DNA from: Chromohalobacter sp. 296-RDG | GTDB taxonomy: Bacteria > Pseudomonadota > Gammaproteobacteria > Pseudomonadales > Halomonadaceae | Length of the DNA: 64,000 nt | Direction: 5' to 3' | Assembly: GCF_029889885.1 (NCBI RefSeq) | Contig: NZ_JARANY010000016.1 | Coordinates: 1 to 64,000, forward strand | In this document: positions 21,295 to 30,878 of the stretch, piece after piece | Layout: every line of letters begins with the position of its first letter | How positions within the stretch are numbered: the stretch's first letter is position 1 | Position numbers and translations under genes: made by a program | Notes under the pieces: generated by a model | What the model was told of the DNA's origin: nothing | What the model saw: only the letters and a program-made list of their open reading frames with translations | Databases searched by the model: none

Positions 21295-22124
21295 GTTATC
21301 TGCAAGCGCGCGATGGCCCGCTCGACGCCCGTTCGGTAAGCACCACCGAACAGTAGCAGGTGATTAAGCAGCGGATATAATTGGAACAAGGTCTCGCGAC
21401 GCTCCCAGTCATCAGGTCGAGCGCCGTCCCAGTAAGCCTCGGAAAACGCCTCGCCCGGGGCGCCGAACAGCGTCAGCATCGCCAGATCGACCTCGGGATA
21501 ATGATAGTAGACAGCAGGGTCGATGATGGCCGGCCCCTCGGGCGTGGTGAGCACATTGCCGGACCACAGATCGCCATGCACGAGGCTTGGCGGCACGTCC
21601 GGCAACCACGTCTCGAGTCGGCCGGCGACATCACCCAGAGCATCCAGCGTCGTGGCGGACAGCAAACCGCGCTCATTACAGGCCTTGCCCAGCGGCATCA
21701 GCCGCTGCTCGCGTTGAAACACGCGACCATCATCACAGGGCGTGTTGCGCTGCGCTGTGGGTCCGCAGCGGTTGTCATTCAGCCATCCATGATGCTCGCC
21801 GTGAACGGCATGCAACTCGCGCAGACCTGCGCCTAACCCCGCTGCGTCACGCTTGCCACCCGCTGCCAACGCCTCCATGACCAGCCACTCTCCTTCCTGG
21901 GCGATCACCGCCGGCACTTTCAACTCCGTGTTCGCCCGGTGCAAGGCGCGCAGACCTTCGGCTTCGGCGGCCAGGGCCTCAGGGTCGTCGCGCTTGACCA
22001 CCACCGCGCCCTGATCGGTTTCCAGCCAGGCGACCTCGGCGATATCGCCCCCCGCCAAGGCTCGGGGCTCGCCCCGAGCGACAAGATGTTGCGACGCCAG
22101 CACGGCCCGCAGCGCTTCCTGCAT
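21291..22124 (-). CDS. Fructosamine kinase family protein
   Basis: A 277-residue cytosolic protein of the fructosamine/ketosamine-3-kinase family (aminoglycoside phosphotransferase fold). The start at 22124 has GGAGG 5 bases upstream; a TTG further out would place that site inside the gene. The catalytic loop HGDLWSGN is present, followed by the metal-binding IDPAVYYHYPEVDLAM segment diagnostic of this family. Members phosphorylate sugars bound to protein amines so that the adduct falls off. The bacterial substrate (often ribulosamine or erythrulosamine) is not proven from sequence. It follows the Kef-type antiporter gene on the same strand after 67 bases. Confidence 0.9.
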   Translation of the reverse strand: MQEALRAVLASQHLVARGEPRALAGGDIAEVAWLETDQGAVVVKRDDPEALAAEAEGLRALHRANTELKVPAVIAQEGEWLVMEALAAGGKRDAAGLGAGLRELHAVHGEHHGWLNDNRCGPTAQRNTPCDDGRVFQREQRLMPLGKACNERGLLSATTLDALGDVAGRLETWLPDVPPSLVHGDLWSGNVLTTPEGPAIIDPAVYYHYPEVDLAMLTLFGAPGEAFSEAYWDGARPDDWERRETLFQLYPLLNHLLLFGGAYRTGVERAIARLQIT

Positions 22125-22191
22125 ATCAACCTCCGTCAATCAATACCTCTGGTCTGAACCGAAGCCCTCTTGAACCCGCGGCAAGGCATAC

Positions 22192-24024
22192 TCAACGTTC
22201 GTCCGACATGGATGTAGTTGCCGTGTCCGATGCCGTATCGGCTCCCGTTTCCTTGCCTCGGCGCTGCTTCAATTCCTGCTGAAAAAGCGCTTGGAATTCA
22301 ACAATGGCTTCATGCTCGGTCTTCCTCAAAGTCTCCACATCATGGCGATGAGTATAGGAAGCTGCCAGCAACTGGTTATCGAAGTCGCGGAAGGTGCGCA
22401 CGGCCTCCAGCGCATTGGAACCGGGATAGCCCAAGCCCTTGAGTACTTCCACGCTCATTTCCATGCTTGAAGCGAATGTCTCGCGCATGACGGTATCAAC
22501 CCCGATCTCCATCAACTTCCAGGCATGATGACGATTGCGCGCGCGGGCGAAGATTTTGAGCTGCGGGTAGTGGTTGCGCACCATACGCGCGATGGTCAGT
22601 GCCGCCTCCTCATCGTCGACAGCGATCACCAGCACCTTGGCTTGCGCGAGACCCGCCGAGCGCAAGACATCGAGGCGCGCAGCATCGGCATAATAGATAC
22701 GCGACCCGAAGCGGCGAATGAATTCCACTTGGGTAATGTTGGGGTCGAGTGCGGTGAAGTTGATGCCCTGCAACTTGAGCACACGCGCCACCATCTGCCC
22801 GAAGCGCCCCAGCCCCGCGATCAGGACCGGCGGCGTCTCATCGCCGAAGTCCTTGTCGTAAGGGCGATTTACTCCGATCCGGCCAGCGAGCCAGTTGCCG
22901 CCACGATAGAGGAACGGCGTCAATGCCATGCTCAGCGTTACCGCCGCAATACACAGGCTGGCGATGCGTTGATCGAAAACTCCCGCACTGACCGCTGCAC
23001 TGAGCAATACGAAATCGAATTCACCGCCTTGAGCGATCACCGTCGCCAAACGCGGGATCTCCTGACGCGGCAATCGCGCCGCCATGCCCACCAGCATTAT
23101 GACGACTAGCTTGGCCACCAGTAGCCCCAGGGTGATGCCCAGCACCCACCATACGTTGTCGAAGACGAGCGTCAGATTGACCGACATGCCCACGGCGATG
23201 AAAAACAGCCCCAGCAGGATGCCCTTGAAGGGCTCGATGTTGGCTTCCAGCTCGTGCCGATAAACCGTATCCGCCAGCATGACGCCCCCCAGGAAGGCCC
23301 CCAGCGCCATGGACAGGCCCGCCCATTCCATGACCAGGGCCATGGCCAGGACCAGAAACAGCGCCGCGGCGGTGAACACCTCATGTACACCGCTGCGCGC
23401 GATGAGTGCCAGTACGCGCGGAAAGACCAGGCGCCCAAAGACGATCGCGCCGAGCACCATGCCCACGGCCTTGCCGATATCGAGCCACAGCGTCGCTCCG
23501 GCGTTGGCGCCCAGATCACCCGCGAATAACGGGAGCAAGGCCAGCAACGGGATGACCGCCAAATCCTGGAAGAGCAGGATGGCAAACGCCGTCTGGCCAT
23601 GGGGCGTCGCCAAGCGGTGCTGCTCGTTGAGAATCTGCAGAGCGAAGGCCGTGGAAGACAGCGCCAGAATCAACCCCAGCAGCACTGCGAGATCCCATGT
23701 CAGGCCCAATGCCAGACCGATGGGAGTCAGCAACACGCCACACCCCAGGAATTGCAAAAGCCCCAGCCCGAACAGCTGCTTGCGCATGCGCCATAGACGC
23801 GAGGGTTCCATCTCGAGACCAATGAGGAACAACAACATCACAACGCCAAACTCGGAGAAATGCAGCACCTCTTCAGGATCGGCGATGAAGCCGAGCACGG
23901 ATGGCCCCAGCAGCAGCCCCACCGCGAGATAGCCCAGTATCGAGCCCAATCCCAAGCGTTGAAACAACGGCACGGCGATGATGGCAGCGCCTAGCAGTAC
24001 CGCTGCCTCATAGAAAAAATTCAT
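22192..24024 (-). CDS. CPA2 family cation:proton antiporter (KefB/KefC/YbaL-like)
   Basis: A 610-residue inner membrane protein with about twelve to thirteen membrane helices (residues 1-375) and a cytosolic RCK/TrkA-N nucleotide-binding domain starting near 390 with LIAGLGRFGQMVARVLK. The transport core motif LFQDLAVIPLLALLP at about 151-165 carries the conserved Asp. The C-terminal tail (about 530-610) is charged. Kef proteins export K+ in exchange for H+ under control by glutathione adducts and NAD(H). The ion cannot be assigned from the sequence, and no KefF/KefG ancillary gene is adjacent. K+ or Na+ export would fit a halophile. Confidence 0.92.
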   Translation of the reverse strand: MNFFYEAAVLLGAAIIAVPLFQRLGLGSILGYLAVGLLLGPSVLGFIADPEEVLHFSEFGVVMLLFLIGLEMEPSRLWRMRKQLFGLGLLQFLGCGVLLTPIGLALGLTWDLAVLLGLILALSSTAFALQILNEQHRLATPHGQTAFAILLFQDLAVIPLLALLPLFAGDLGANAGATLWLDIGKAVGMVLGAIVFGRLVFPRVLALIARSGVHEVFTAAALFLVLAMALVMEWAGLSMALGAFLGGVMLADTVYRHELEANIEPFKGILLGLFFIAVGMSVNLTLVFDNVWWVLGITLGLLVAKLVVIMLVGMAARLPRQEIPRLATVIAQGGEFDFVLLSAAVSAGVFDQRIASLCIAAVTLSMALTPFLYRGGNWLAGRIGVNRPYDKDFGDETPPVLIAGLGRFGQMVARVLKLQGINFTALDPNITQVEFIRRFGSRIYYADAARLDVLRSAGLAQAKVLVIAVDDEEAALTIARMVRNHYPQLKIFARARNRHHAWKLMEIGVDTVMRETFASSMEMSVEVLKGLGYPGSNALEAVRTFRDFDNQLLAASYTHRHDVETLRKTEHEAIVEFQALFQQELKQRRGKETGADTASDTATTSMSDER

Positions 24025-24091
24025 GCGCTAGTCTTCCTCATATGATCCCTCCATGACCACGCCACGGTACGCTCCCGGTGATGGTTCCTGT

Positions 24092-25234
24092 TCATGGCAC
24101 ATGGCGAAACGGTAAGCGCTCGTGACATGCCATTCGATACGCCCCCATGGCCTGACGTTCCTCGACGCAGAACCGTGCGGCCGCCTCCCGAAATCCGGCA
24201 TGCGGCAAGTAATGCAACGAAGTGCTCAGCTCGGGCGAGAAGCCGCGCAACAACTTGTGCTCACCCTGGGTACCGGGATCGAAGCATTGCAGCCCCTGTT
24301 CCAGGCAGTATTCGATGCCTTGGTAATAACATGCTTCGAAGTGTAGACAGTCGGCAACGACTTCACTCCCCCAGTAGCGCCCATACAACGTATCACCGCC
24401 TCGCAGATAGAGCGCCGCAGCGACCGGTGTATCACCCTGGCGTACCTGCACCAGCATGAGCGCCTCGCCCATCGTCACGCGCAGCCGGGTAAAGAACGCT
24501 TCGCTGAGATAGGGCATCTGCCCACGCTCGAGATAGGTGATGCGATAGCAGCGATAGAAGTGAGCCAACGCCGCAGTATCGATGTCGCTCCCGCTCAGTC
24601 GGTGCAGACTCAACCCCTGTTCGGCGACCTTGCGGCGTTCGCGGCGAATCTCCTTGCGCCGTTTCCCCAGCATCGACGCCAGGAAGCCCTCGAAATCGCC
24701 GTAACCGGCATCGCGCCATTCGAAACGCACTGCCTCACGTCTCAGCAAGACTGGCCACTGCGCTTGCCACTGCTCAATCTCTTGCTCATCGGCAAACAGC
24801 AAATGCCAACCCGACAAGTCGTCGCCCCACTCCTCGAAAAAAGCCGCCACCGTTTGTATGGCCTGGGCGGACGAGATGTCGGGTGCCACGGTCAGGCGCG
24901 GCCCGACGGCAGGCGTGAAGGGAATGGCACTCAATCGCTTGGGATAATACCGGCCACCGGCACGCTCCCAGGCGTCGGCCCAGCTCCAGTCGAAGACGTA
25001 CTCGCCAAAGGAATGCATCTTGAGATAGTGCGGCAGCACGCCCACCAAGCGTTCATCCTGCCACAGCGAGAGGTGACGCGGCACCCAGCCACTCTCGGTA
25101 TCCACACAGCCGGTGCTTTCCAGGGCATCCAGGAACTCGTGCCGCAAGAAAGGGTAGCGCTTACCCACCAACGCATTCCATGTTTCGAGCGGAACATCGG
25201 CAACGCGCGTCAGTTCCCGTACCGTCAAGCCCAT
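24092..25234 (-). CDS. FemAB/GNAT-like N-acyltransferase superfamily protein (COG3146/DUF482 type)
   Basis: A 380-residue protein. The start at 25234 is chosen for GGGAGG 7 bases upstream; a longer reading to 25276 lacks one. The pattern, with RHEFLDALESTGCV near 31, a central LASMLGKRRKEIRRERRKV basic segment near 205, YRCYRITYLERGQMPYLSE near 240 and FDPGTQGEHKLLRGFSPELS near 330, matches a conserved proteobacterial family described as peptidogalycan biosynthesis/recognition and distantly related to FemAB aminoacyltransferases. The real substrate is unknown. It is upstream of the Kef-like gene on the same strand. Confidence 0.85.
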   Translation of the reverse strand: MGLTVRELTRVADVPLETWNALVGKRYPFLRHEFLDALESTGCVDTESGWVPRHLSLWQDERLVGVLPHYLKMHSFGEYVFDWSWADAWERAGGRYYPKRLSAIPFTPAVGPRLTVAPDISSAQAIQTVAAFFEEWGDDLSGWHLLFADEQEIEQWQAQWPVLLRREAVRFEWRDAGYGDFEGFLASMLGKRRKEIRRERRKVAEQGLSLHRLSGSDIDTAALAHFYRCYRITYLERGQMPYLSEAFFTRLRVTMGEALMLVQVRQGDTPVAAALYLRGGDTLYGRYWGSEVVADCLHFEACYYQGIEYCLEQGLQCFDPGTQGEHKLLRGFSPELSTSLHYLPHAGFREAAARFCVEERQAMGAYRMACHERLPFRHVP

Positions 25235-25311
25235 CGCTACGCCTCCCGAAGCGGATTCCCGAATATCACGGCTCATGCTAGGGTGAAATCAACTCATTTC
25301 TGGAGCAAGCG

Positions 25312-25608
25312 ATGCCCCGCGACACGTCCGTGCCATCCACGCCACCACAAACGCCACAGTTCAACACCATGGCTATCGTCGCCTTTGCGCTCAGTGTGCT
25401 GGGTATTTTCGTGCTGCCTAGCGTACTGGGTGGCGTCGTCTGCGGCCATCTGGCACGCCGACAGATCCGTCGAACGAATGAACAAGGCGACGCCTGGGCA
25501 CTGGCGGCACTCATCCTCGGCTATCTGCTGATCCTGCTGTCGATCGCGGGCTTGTTATTGTTCGGCGGCTTCATGATCACCATGTTCGGTGTCATGGCCT
25601 TCATGTAA
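25312..25608 (+). CDS. DUF4190 family small membrane protein
   Basis: A 98-residue protein with a Pro/Thr/Gln-rich N-terminus (1-18), then two membrane helices (about 20-44 and 62-96) joined by a basic loop with GHLARRQIRRTNEQG. This arrangement (AIVAFALSVLGI, then a GHLAR segment, then LALILGY-like) is characteristic of DUF4190 proteins, whose role is not known. GGAGCAAGCG precedes the ATG. Divergent from the FemAB-like gene. Confidence 0.8.
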   Translation: MPRDTSVPSTPPQTPQFNTMAIVAFALSVLGIFVLPSVLGGVVCGHLARRQIRRTNEQGDAWALAALILGYLLILLSIAGLLLFGGFMITMFGVMAFM

Positions 25609-25710
25609 GGACTTCACCAGCCGACGCACAGCCCGGCGGCAGTGGTGCCCATCGTATAGCTGCGCTAAGCTGGCACCCCCGTTTCGGAACCTCGCCGTAT
25701 AGGATGCACG

Positions 25711-26883
25711 ATGCTGGATTCGCTCCTCGACAACGACTTTTACAAGTTCACCATGCAAAGCGCGGTCATCAAGCGCTTTCCTTATGCGCGAGCTCGCTAT
25801 GCGTTCATCAACCGGGGAGACCACACCTTCCCTCCCGGCTTTGCCGAGCGACTACGCGAGGCAGTGGACGCCATGGCGAATCTGTCGCTGACCCTCGAGG
25901 AAAAGCGCTACCTGGAACGCACTTGCCCCTATCTCGACCCGACTTATCTCGACTTCCTCTCGGGGTTTCATTACAACCCCGAGGAAGTCGAAATCGTACA
26001 GCAGGGCGGACACTTCACGTTGCGCATCGAGGGACTCTGGTATCGCACCATTCTCTGGGAAGTCCCGCTGATGGCGCTGATCAGCGAGATCTGGTATCAA
26101 ATGGGCGACGGTCAGCGCGACTCGGATGCGCTCATCGATACCCGCACCCGCGACAAGATCGAACACTACAAGCGTCTAGGTCTCAAGATCGCCGAATTCG
26201 GCACCCGTCGGCGCTATTCCTATAGCGTCCACGACCGTGTCGTGGCGTCACTATGCCACCACGGTGGCGATACCTTTTCCGGCTCGAGCAACGTGCACCT
26301 GGCCATGCGGCATGGCGTCAAACCAATCGGCACGCATGCCCACGAGTGGTTCATGTTTCACGGTGCGCGCTTCGGCTTCAAGATGGCCAACAGCCTGGCC
26401 CTGGAGCATTGGGTAGATGTCTATCGCGGCGATCTGGGCATCGCGCTGACCGACACTTTCACCTCGGCTACCTTCTTCGACAGCTTCGACAAGAAATTCG
26501 CCAAACTCTTCGATGGCGTGCGTCACGATAGCGGCGACCCACTCGAGTTCGCGGCCGCCACCATCGCGCATTACGAACGTATGGGCATCGACCCGCGCAC
26601 CAAGACCATCATCTTTTCCGATGCCCTGACCCCCGAGCGCGTGGAGCGTATCGACAACTTCTGTCGTGGACGCATCACCACCGCGTTCGGCATCGGCACC
26701 AACTTCACCAATGATGTCGGTGTCACGCCAATGAACATGGTCATCAAGATGACCGAGGCACGCCCAGAGGGGCAACACTGGATCCCGGTGATCAAGCTCT
26801 CCGACGTTCCCGACAAAAATACCGGCGACGCCGACATGATCGAACTCGCCAAGCGCGTTCTGGCCCTCTCCCGGCGCGCCTGA
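25711..26883 (+). CDS. pncB: Nicotinate phosphoribosyltransferase
   Basis: A 390-residue cytosolic enzyme joining nicotinate and PRPP, with ATP, to form nicotinate mononucleotide in the NAD salvage (Preiss-Handler) pathway. It begins with the family start DNDFYKFTMQSAVI and carries the conserved EFGTRRRYSYSVHDRV segment near 168, with the active-site His in GTHAHEWFMFHGARFG near 207-222. RHDSGDP near 271 and FGIGTNFTND near 328 complete the phosphate and PRPP site. Length is usual for proteobacterial PncB (about 400). It ends at a strong hairpin shared with the convergent hydrolase gene. Confidence 0.97.
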   Translation: MLDSLLDNDFYKFTMQSAVIKRFPYARARYAFINRGDHTFPPGFAERLREAVDAMANLSLTLEEKRYLERTCPYLDPTYLDFLSGFHYNPEEVEIVQQGGHFTLRIEGLWYRTILWEVPLMALISEIWYQMGDGQRDSDALIDTRTRDKIEHYKRLGLKIAEFGTRRRYSYSVHDRVVASLCHHGGDTFSGSSNVHLAMRHGVKPIGTHAHEWFMFHGARFGFKMANSLALEHWVDVYRGDLGIALTDTFTSATFFDSFDKKFAKLFDGVRHDSGDPLEFAAATIAHYERMGIDPRTKTIIFSDALTPERVERIDNFCRGRITTAFGIGTNFTNDVGVTPMNMVIKMTEARPEGQHWIPVIKLSDVPDKNTGDADMIELAKRVLALSRRA

Positions 26884-26890
26884 TTCGGCG

Positions 26891-26926
26891 GCAATCTGGA
26901 GGCGCGACAAGGCGCCGCCAGATTGC
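26891..26926. terminator. Hairpin between pncB and the convergent hydrolase gene
   Basis: GCAATCTGG pairs with CCAGATTGC around an inner GGCGC/GCGCC stem, a total of 14 pairs with one mismatch. It fills the 46 bases between two converging stop codons. There is no T-run, so it may slow or process transcripts rather than be a classical terminator. Confidence 0.6.
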
Positions 26927-26929
26927 ATG

Positions 26930-27736
26930 TCAGTCTTTGTTGAGAGCGCGGTCCAGCGCCACCAGGGCCGATTGCCAAGAGGCCGCATCGGCGGCGGCAT
27001 CATAACCCAACGGTAGATCGAACTCGTCGGCCTGAGCATCGGACCCCGGATTGCTGAAACCATGCTTGGCGCCTGGGTACTGCACCACGCGCACCTCGGC
27101 GCCCTGATCGCTTAGCGTCTGTGCCATCGACTCCAGCGCATCCGCCTCGACCAGGCCGTCGGCCTCGCCATTGTGAATCTGCACGATGCCATCGAAGGGC
27201 TGCGGATCGGAGACCGCTTGAGTGGGACTGCCATGGAAACTGATCGCCGCCTCGATGGGCATGCCCGCCAGCGCCATGTTCATCACCACGCCACCACCAA
27301 AGCAATACCCCATCGCCGCCATGCGATCGCCACGCACATAGGACTGTTCCCGCAGCTTGGTCATGGCTGCCTCGAGGCTCGCACGCGCCGTGGGCCAATC
27401 GCTCATCACTCGCTGGGAAAATGCCTTGGCGTCCTGCGGATGCGCCGCTGTCTTGCCCTTGCCATACATATCAACCGCCAGGGCGACGAAGCCCAAGGCC
27501 GCCAACTGATCGGCGCGTGACTTGGCGTAATCGTTGAGGCCCCACCATTCGTGCACCAACAACACCGCTGGGCGCGGCTCCTCGTCATTGACGTTGCGTG
27601 CCAGATACCCTTGATACGTTTCTCCACCAGTGGAGTATTCGAACGTCTCGCCGACGACCTTCGGGCCTTCCACAGTCTCCGCCCAGGCACCGAGACTCAG
27701 CATGCTCAGCAAACAAGCCAGCAGAATTCGCATCAT
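26930..27736 (-). CDS. Exported dienelactone hydrolase family protein
   Basis: A 268-residue alpha/beta hydrolase. The start at 27736 has AAGGAGAAGAAC directly before it and gives a signal peptide (core at about 4-17 ending AWA). Family features are VHEWWGLNDYAKSRADQLA at 61-79, the nucleophile elbow GYCFGGG with Cys145, and a late GAKHGFSNPG segment with the catalytic His. The Cys nucleophile is typical of dienelactone hydrolases, but family members act on varied esters and lactones and most are cytosolic. The predicted periplasmic location is unusual. No aromatic degradation genes are nearby. Confidence 0.88.
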   Translation of the reverse strand: MMRILLACLLSMLSLGAWAETVEGPKVVGETFEYSTGGETYQGYLARNVNDEEPRPAVLLVHEWWGLNDYAKSRADQLAALGFVALAVDMYGKGKTAAHPQDAKAFSQRVMSDWPTARASLEAAMTKLREQSYVRGDRMAAMGYCFGGGVVMNMALAGMPIEAAISFHGSPTQAVSDPQPFDGIVQIHNGEADGLVEADALESMAQTLSDQGAEVRVVQYPGAKHGFSNPGSDAQADEFDLPLGYDAAADAASWQSALVALDRALNKD

Positions 27737-27816
27737 GTTCTTCTCCTTGATTCTTACGCCGTGTCCGGCTAACGCGCGGCGATGCGGCATACGAGGTAGG
27801 GTAATGGCATAACGTG

Positions 27817-29133
27817 TCATATGGGTTGCGGTGGCGCCTGATGCACGCGGTTACGGCCGTTGTGCTTGGCGGCATAGAGCCCCATGTCGGCACGGTGTAG
27901 CAGCGACTCCCCCCCCTCGCGGGATTGGCGCTCCGCCACGCCGAAACTTACCGAGAAGCTCAGCCATTCGCCATGAAATTCGACCCGCACGCTTTCGAAT
28001 TTCTTGCGCAGTCGTTCAGCCAGCAACGCCGCGTCGTTCAGCGACTGACCGGCCAGCATCAACGAGAATTCTTCCCCGCCGATACGTCCGAACACATCGT
28101 GATCGCGCAACGCAGTGCGGCATATCTCGCCCACGCAGGCCAACACCAGATCGCCGGCCGCATGCCCCCAAGTGTCGTTGATCGTCTTGAAATGGTCGAT
28201 ATCGAAAATCACCAGGGACACACGCTGGGAAACATGATCGGCGGCTTCCAGGCCGCTACGCAAGCAATTCAAGTAGGCGTCACGATTGAGCGCCCCGGTG
28301 AGGCTATCTGTTGTCGAAAGCTCATGCAGACGATGTTCGCGATGCTTGCGATCGGTAATATCCCGAGCCACCGCGAGGATCCATTCGTAGCATTCACTGG
28401 CAGGATTCAAATAGGGCGAGCAGCAGGTCTCCAGCCACACATAATGGCCTAGCCGGTGACGCATGCGGAGCTCCATGCGCAACGGCTTACCATGACGCGA
28501 GGCATCGTGAATCAGACGCTGCACGCGCGGCGCATCGTCCGGCGGCAACAACTCCAGCAGTCCGCAATCGTGCAGGGATTCAGGGCGATGCCCGAGCAGA
28601 CCGCGTACCGACGGCGACGCAAAGCGGCATTCCCCATCAGCATCCATCAACAAGATGGCATCGCTGACATGCTCGACGATAAAGCGATAACGGCGCTCGC
28701 TATCGGCCAGTTCCTCAAGACGGGTCAGCGCCACCTGCGTCTCGCTGATATCGGCCAAGGAACCGATCAACTCGATGACATCGCCCATGGCGTCACGCTG
28801 TACCGCGATATCGTCTTGCATGTAACGAACATGCCCCTCGGCACACGCAATGCGGTAATACAGCCGAATACGCGACTTACCCGCCGCCAGCCCCGCGAAC
28901 AGACGTGCCTCGACTTCCTGGGCATCGCGCACATGCTCCAACCACAAAGCGGGGGTAGACTGGAGTTGAGCCCGCGTGGCGCCGATCAGCGTCGCGAGAT
29001 TATAGCTGACGTAGTGCAGATCGTTGCGCCACCAGCCGGGGCCGGTCGCATATAGGATGGCGGGAGAGTCCTCCAGCAATGCATCGCAATCGCTGGGTAG
29101 CGTGGAGAAACCCTTCGCGGCCGATATATCCAT
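27817..29133 (-). CDS. Diguanylate cyclase with two PAS-like sensor domains
   Basis: A 438-residue cytosolic protein with no membrane helix. Residues about 20-130 and 145-262 form two PAS/PAC modules (the second ends with the PAC-like EWILAVARDITDRKHREHRL). The GGDEF domain follows from about 270, with STTDSLTGALNRDAYL at its start. The active-site motif is GGEEF at 352-356, an accepted active form, and the product-inhibition I-site R-X2-D (RDHD, 343-346) sits exactly five residues before it. It should therefore make cyclic di-GMP with feedback control. The PAS ligand is not evident. The start codon has only a weak ribosome binding site. Confidence 0.93.
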   Translation of the reverse strand: MDISAAKGFSTLPSDCDALLEDSPAILYATGPGWWRNDLHYVSYNLATLIGATRAQLQSTPALWLEHVRDAQEVEARLFAGLAAGKSRIRLYYRIACAEGHVRYMQDDIAVQRDAMGDVIELIGSLADISETQVALTRLEELADSERRYRFIVEHVSDAILLMDADGECRFASPSVRGLLGHRPESLHDCGLLELLPPDDAPRVQRLIHDASRHGKPLRMELRMRHRLGHYVWLETCCSPYLNPASECYEWILAVARDITDRKHREHRLHELSTTDSLTGALNRDAYLNCLRSGLEAADHVSQRVSLVIFDIDHFKTINDTWGHAAGDLVLACVGEICRTALRDHDVFGRIGGEEFSLMLAGQSLNDAALLAERLRKKFESVRVEFHGEWLSFSVSFGVAERQSREGGESLLHRADMGLYAAKHNGRNRVHQAPPQPI

Positions 29134-29208
29134 AATGAGTCATCGCCCCACTTCACAGGCTTCGTGACGAATTCACACGACCGCTGACTCGGCGAAGACA
29201 CAAGCGGA

Positions 29209-29496
29209 CTACTGCACCCCGGTGCGCCGCTGTGGCGGCGAGACCGGTGAGGCCTCCGGTTCGGCTTGCTCAACGGGTCGGCGATCATGTGTCTCGAGAT
29301 AGGCCGACACCAGGGTGCGCAGCTCTTCAATGCTCAGCGCCACACGCTCGCAACGGGGCTGTCCCGACCAAGCGACGTAGACGGCAGGCGTGTCGCGCGA
29401 TTGATCGACACCGGTGATCTTTCCTTGGCGATTGCGGTGTCCATCGCGCAGCATGACACCGACCAGCCGATGAGCCTGTTGCACAAAATCGCGCAT
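29209..29496 (-). CDS. Conserved-looking hypothetical protein
   Basis: A 95-residue soluble protein that I do not recognise. It opens MRDFVQQAHRLVGVMLRDG, followed by a short beta-rich part with AVYVAWSGQPRCERVALSIEEL, then a Pro/Glu/Arg-rich disordered tail from about 70. The start at 29496 is a choice by protein shape; the codon has only a weak GGAA-type site about 14 bases upstream, and a longer reading to 29547 remains possible. It lies 75 bases upstream of the diguanylate cyclase gene on the same strand, so co-transcription is possible. Confidence 0.55.
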   Translation of the reverse strand: MRDFVQQAHRLVGVMLRDGHRNRQGKITGVDQSRDTPAVYVAWSGQPRCERVALSIEELRTLVSAYLETHDRRPVEQAEPEASPVSPPQRRTGVQ

Positions 29497-29876
29497 GATG
29501 CCCGTTCCGTTGATGAGAAATGATGCATGCCTTTCACAGTATATCACAGGAAGGGTATAAACCCGACCATAAGGTCATGATGGACCCATTATGGCACTTC
29601 GTCATTCTCTACAGGACAGGAGCTTAGGCATCGTCACGAAAGTTGCAATATGCCAATGGCAATGCGGTGCCGCCTTAGCTTGAATATCGGCCGAGGGGTG
29701 TCAAATCTTGAGCGTCCCGGCAGAAAAAAGGCGCCCTGAGGCGCCTGATTTCCCGAGTACCTGACGTACCCGATGAGAAGCGAGAGCGAACGGACAACGA
29801 TCGAGCGGAGCCGTGAGTGCGCGAGACGTGTATCCGGACGCTCCCACACGGGGTGGTTACGTCACCGACGACAGCC
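29497..29876. other. Intergenic region downstream of gap
   Basis: No gene is supported in these 380 bases. The region contains the terminator at 29724-29746 for minus-strand transcripts arriving from gap. The AT-rich stretch at about 29520-29600 may hold a promoter for the hypothetical gene ending at 29209, but no pair of boxes is convincing. Confidence 0.5.
29724..29746 (-). terminator. Terminator downstream of gap
   Basis: Read on the minus strand, AGGCGCC, a 4-base loop and GGCGCCT are followed by T6 in all. It lies about 130 bases after the gap stop codon. Confidence 0.8.
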
Positions 29877-30878
29877 TTACTTGGCCGCGTGCATTGCCAG
29901 TGCCGTATCCAGCATACGGTTGGAGAAACCCCATTCGTTGTCGTACCACGCCATTACCTTGACCAGGCGGCCGTTGACGCGGGTGTGGTTGGCGTCGAAG
30001 GTGGACGAGTTCGCATCGTGGTTGAAATCGATCGACACTAGCGGCTGGGCATTGGAGGCCAATACCGGAGAATCCTCGGCCGCCTTCTCGACGATGGCGT
30101 TGATTTCTTCCTGGGTGGTTTCACGGCCAGCAGTAAAGGTCAGATCGACCAGCGATACGTTGATGACCGGCACGCGTACTGCCAAGCCATCGAATTTTCC
30201 TTCAAGCTCGGGCAATACCCGACCCACAGCCGCTGCAGCGCCCGTCTTGGTAGGGATCATCGACTGGGTCGCGCTACGCGCCCGGTAGGGATCCTTATGA
30301 TAAACGTCAGACAGATTCTGGTCGTTGGTATAGGCATGCACCGTCGTCATCAGGCCGCTTTCGATGCCCACCGCATCGTTGAGCGCCTTGGCGACCGGCG
30401 CCAGGCAGTTGGTGGTGCAAGAAGCGTTGGAGACCACACGATGCTCGCTGGTCAGCATGTGCTCGTTGACGCCGAACACCACCATGGCATCGGCATCGCC
30501 ACTGGGCGCGGAGATCAGCACACGCTCAGCGCCGGCCTCGAGATGCTTGGCGGCGGCGTCACGCTTGGTAAAGAGCCCCGTGCACTCCATGACCAGATCG
30601 ACATTCAGCGATGTCCAGGGCAAGGCGGCCGGATCACGCTCGGAAAGTATGCGGATGCGGTCGCCATCGACGTGCAGTGACTCTTCGTCGTGCCCCACCT
30701 CGAACGTGAAGTGCCCATGCACGCTATCATGCTTGAGTAGATGGGCGTTGAGCGACGGATCGCCCAGATCATTGATGGCGACGACCTCAACGCGGTCGCG
30801 ATAACCATTTTCGTAGAGAGCCCGCAGTGCGTTACGCCCGATACGCCCAAACCCGTTGATTGCAATACGCAGCGTCAT
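29877..30878 (-). CDS. gap: Type I glyceraldehyde-3-phosphate dehydrogenase
   Basis: A 333-residue cytosolic enzyme that oxidises glyceraldehyde 3-phosphate with NAD(P)+ and phosphate. The Rossmann start [18 protein letters not shown] and the catalytic signature SNASCTTNC (nucleophile Cys154) are intact, as is the C-terminal [14 protein letters not shown]. The gene is divergent from edd, the same arrangement as gap-1 of Pseudomonas, where the product works on the triose phosphate released by the Entner-Doudoroff pathway. In that group HexR controls both; a weak HexR-like site is present in the shared 166-base promoter region here. Confidence 0.97.
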   Translation of the reverse strand: MTLRIAINGFGRIGRNALRALYENGYRDRVEVVAINDLGDPSLNAHLLKHDSVHGHFTFEVGHDEESLHVDGDRIRILSERDPAALPWTSLNVDLVMECTGLFTKRDAAAKHLEAGAERVLISAPSGDADAMVVFGVNEHMLTSEHRVVSNASCTTNCLAPVAKALNDAVGIESGLMTTVHAYTNDQNLSDVYHKDPYRARSATQSMIPTKTGAAAAVGRVLPELEGKFDGLAVRVPVINVSLVDLTFTAGRETTQEEINAIVEKAAEDSPVLASNAQPLVSIDFNHDANSSTFDANHTRVNGRLVKVMAWYDNEWGFSNRMLDTALAMHAAK

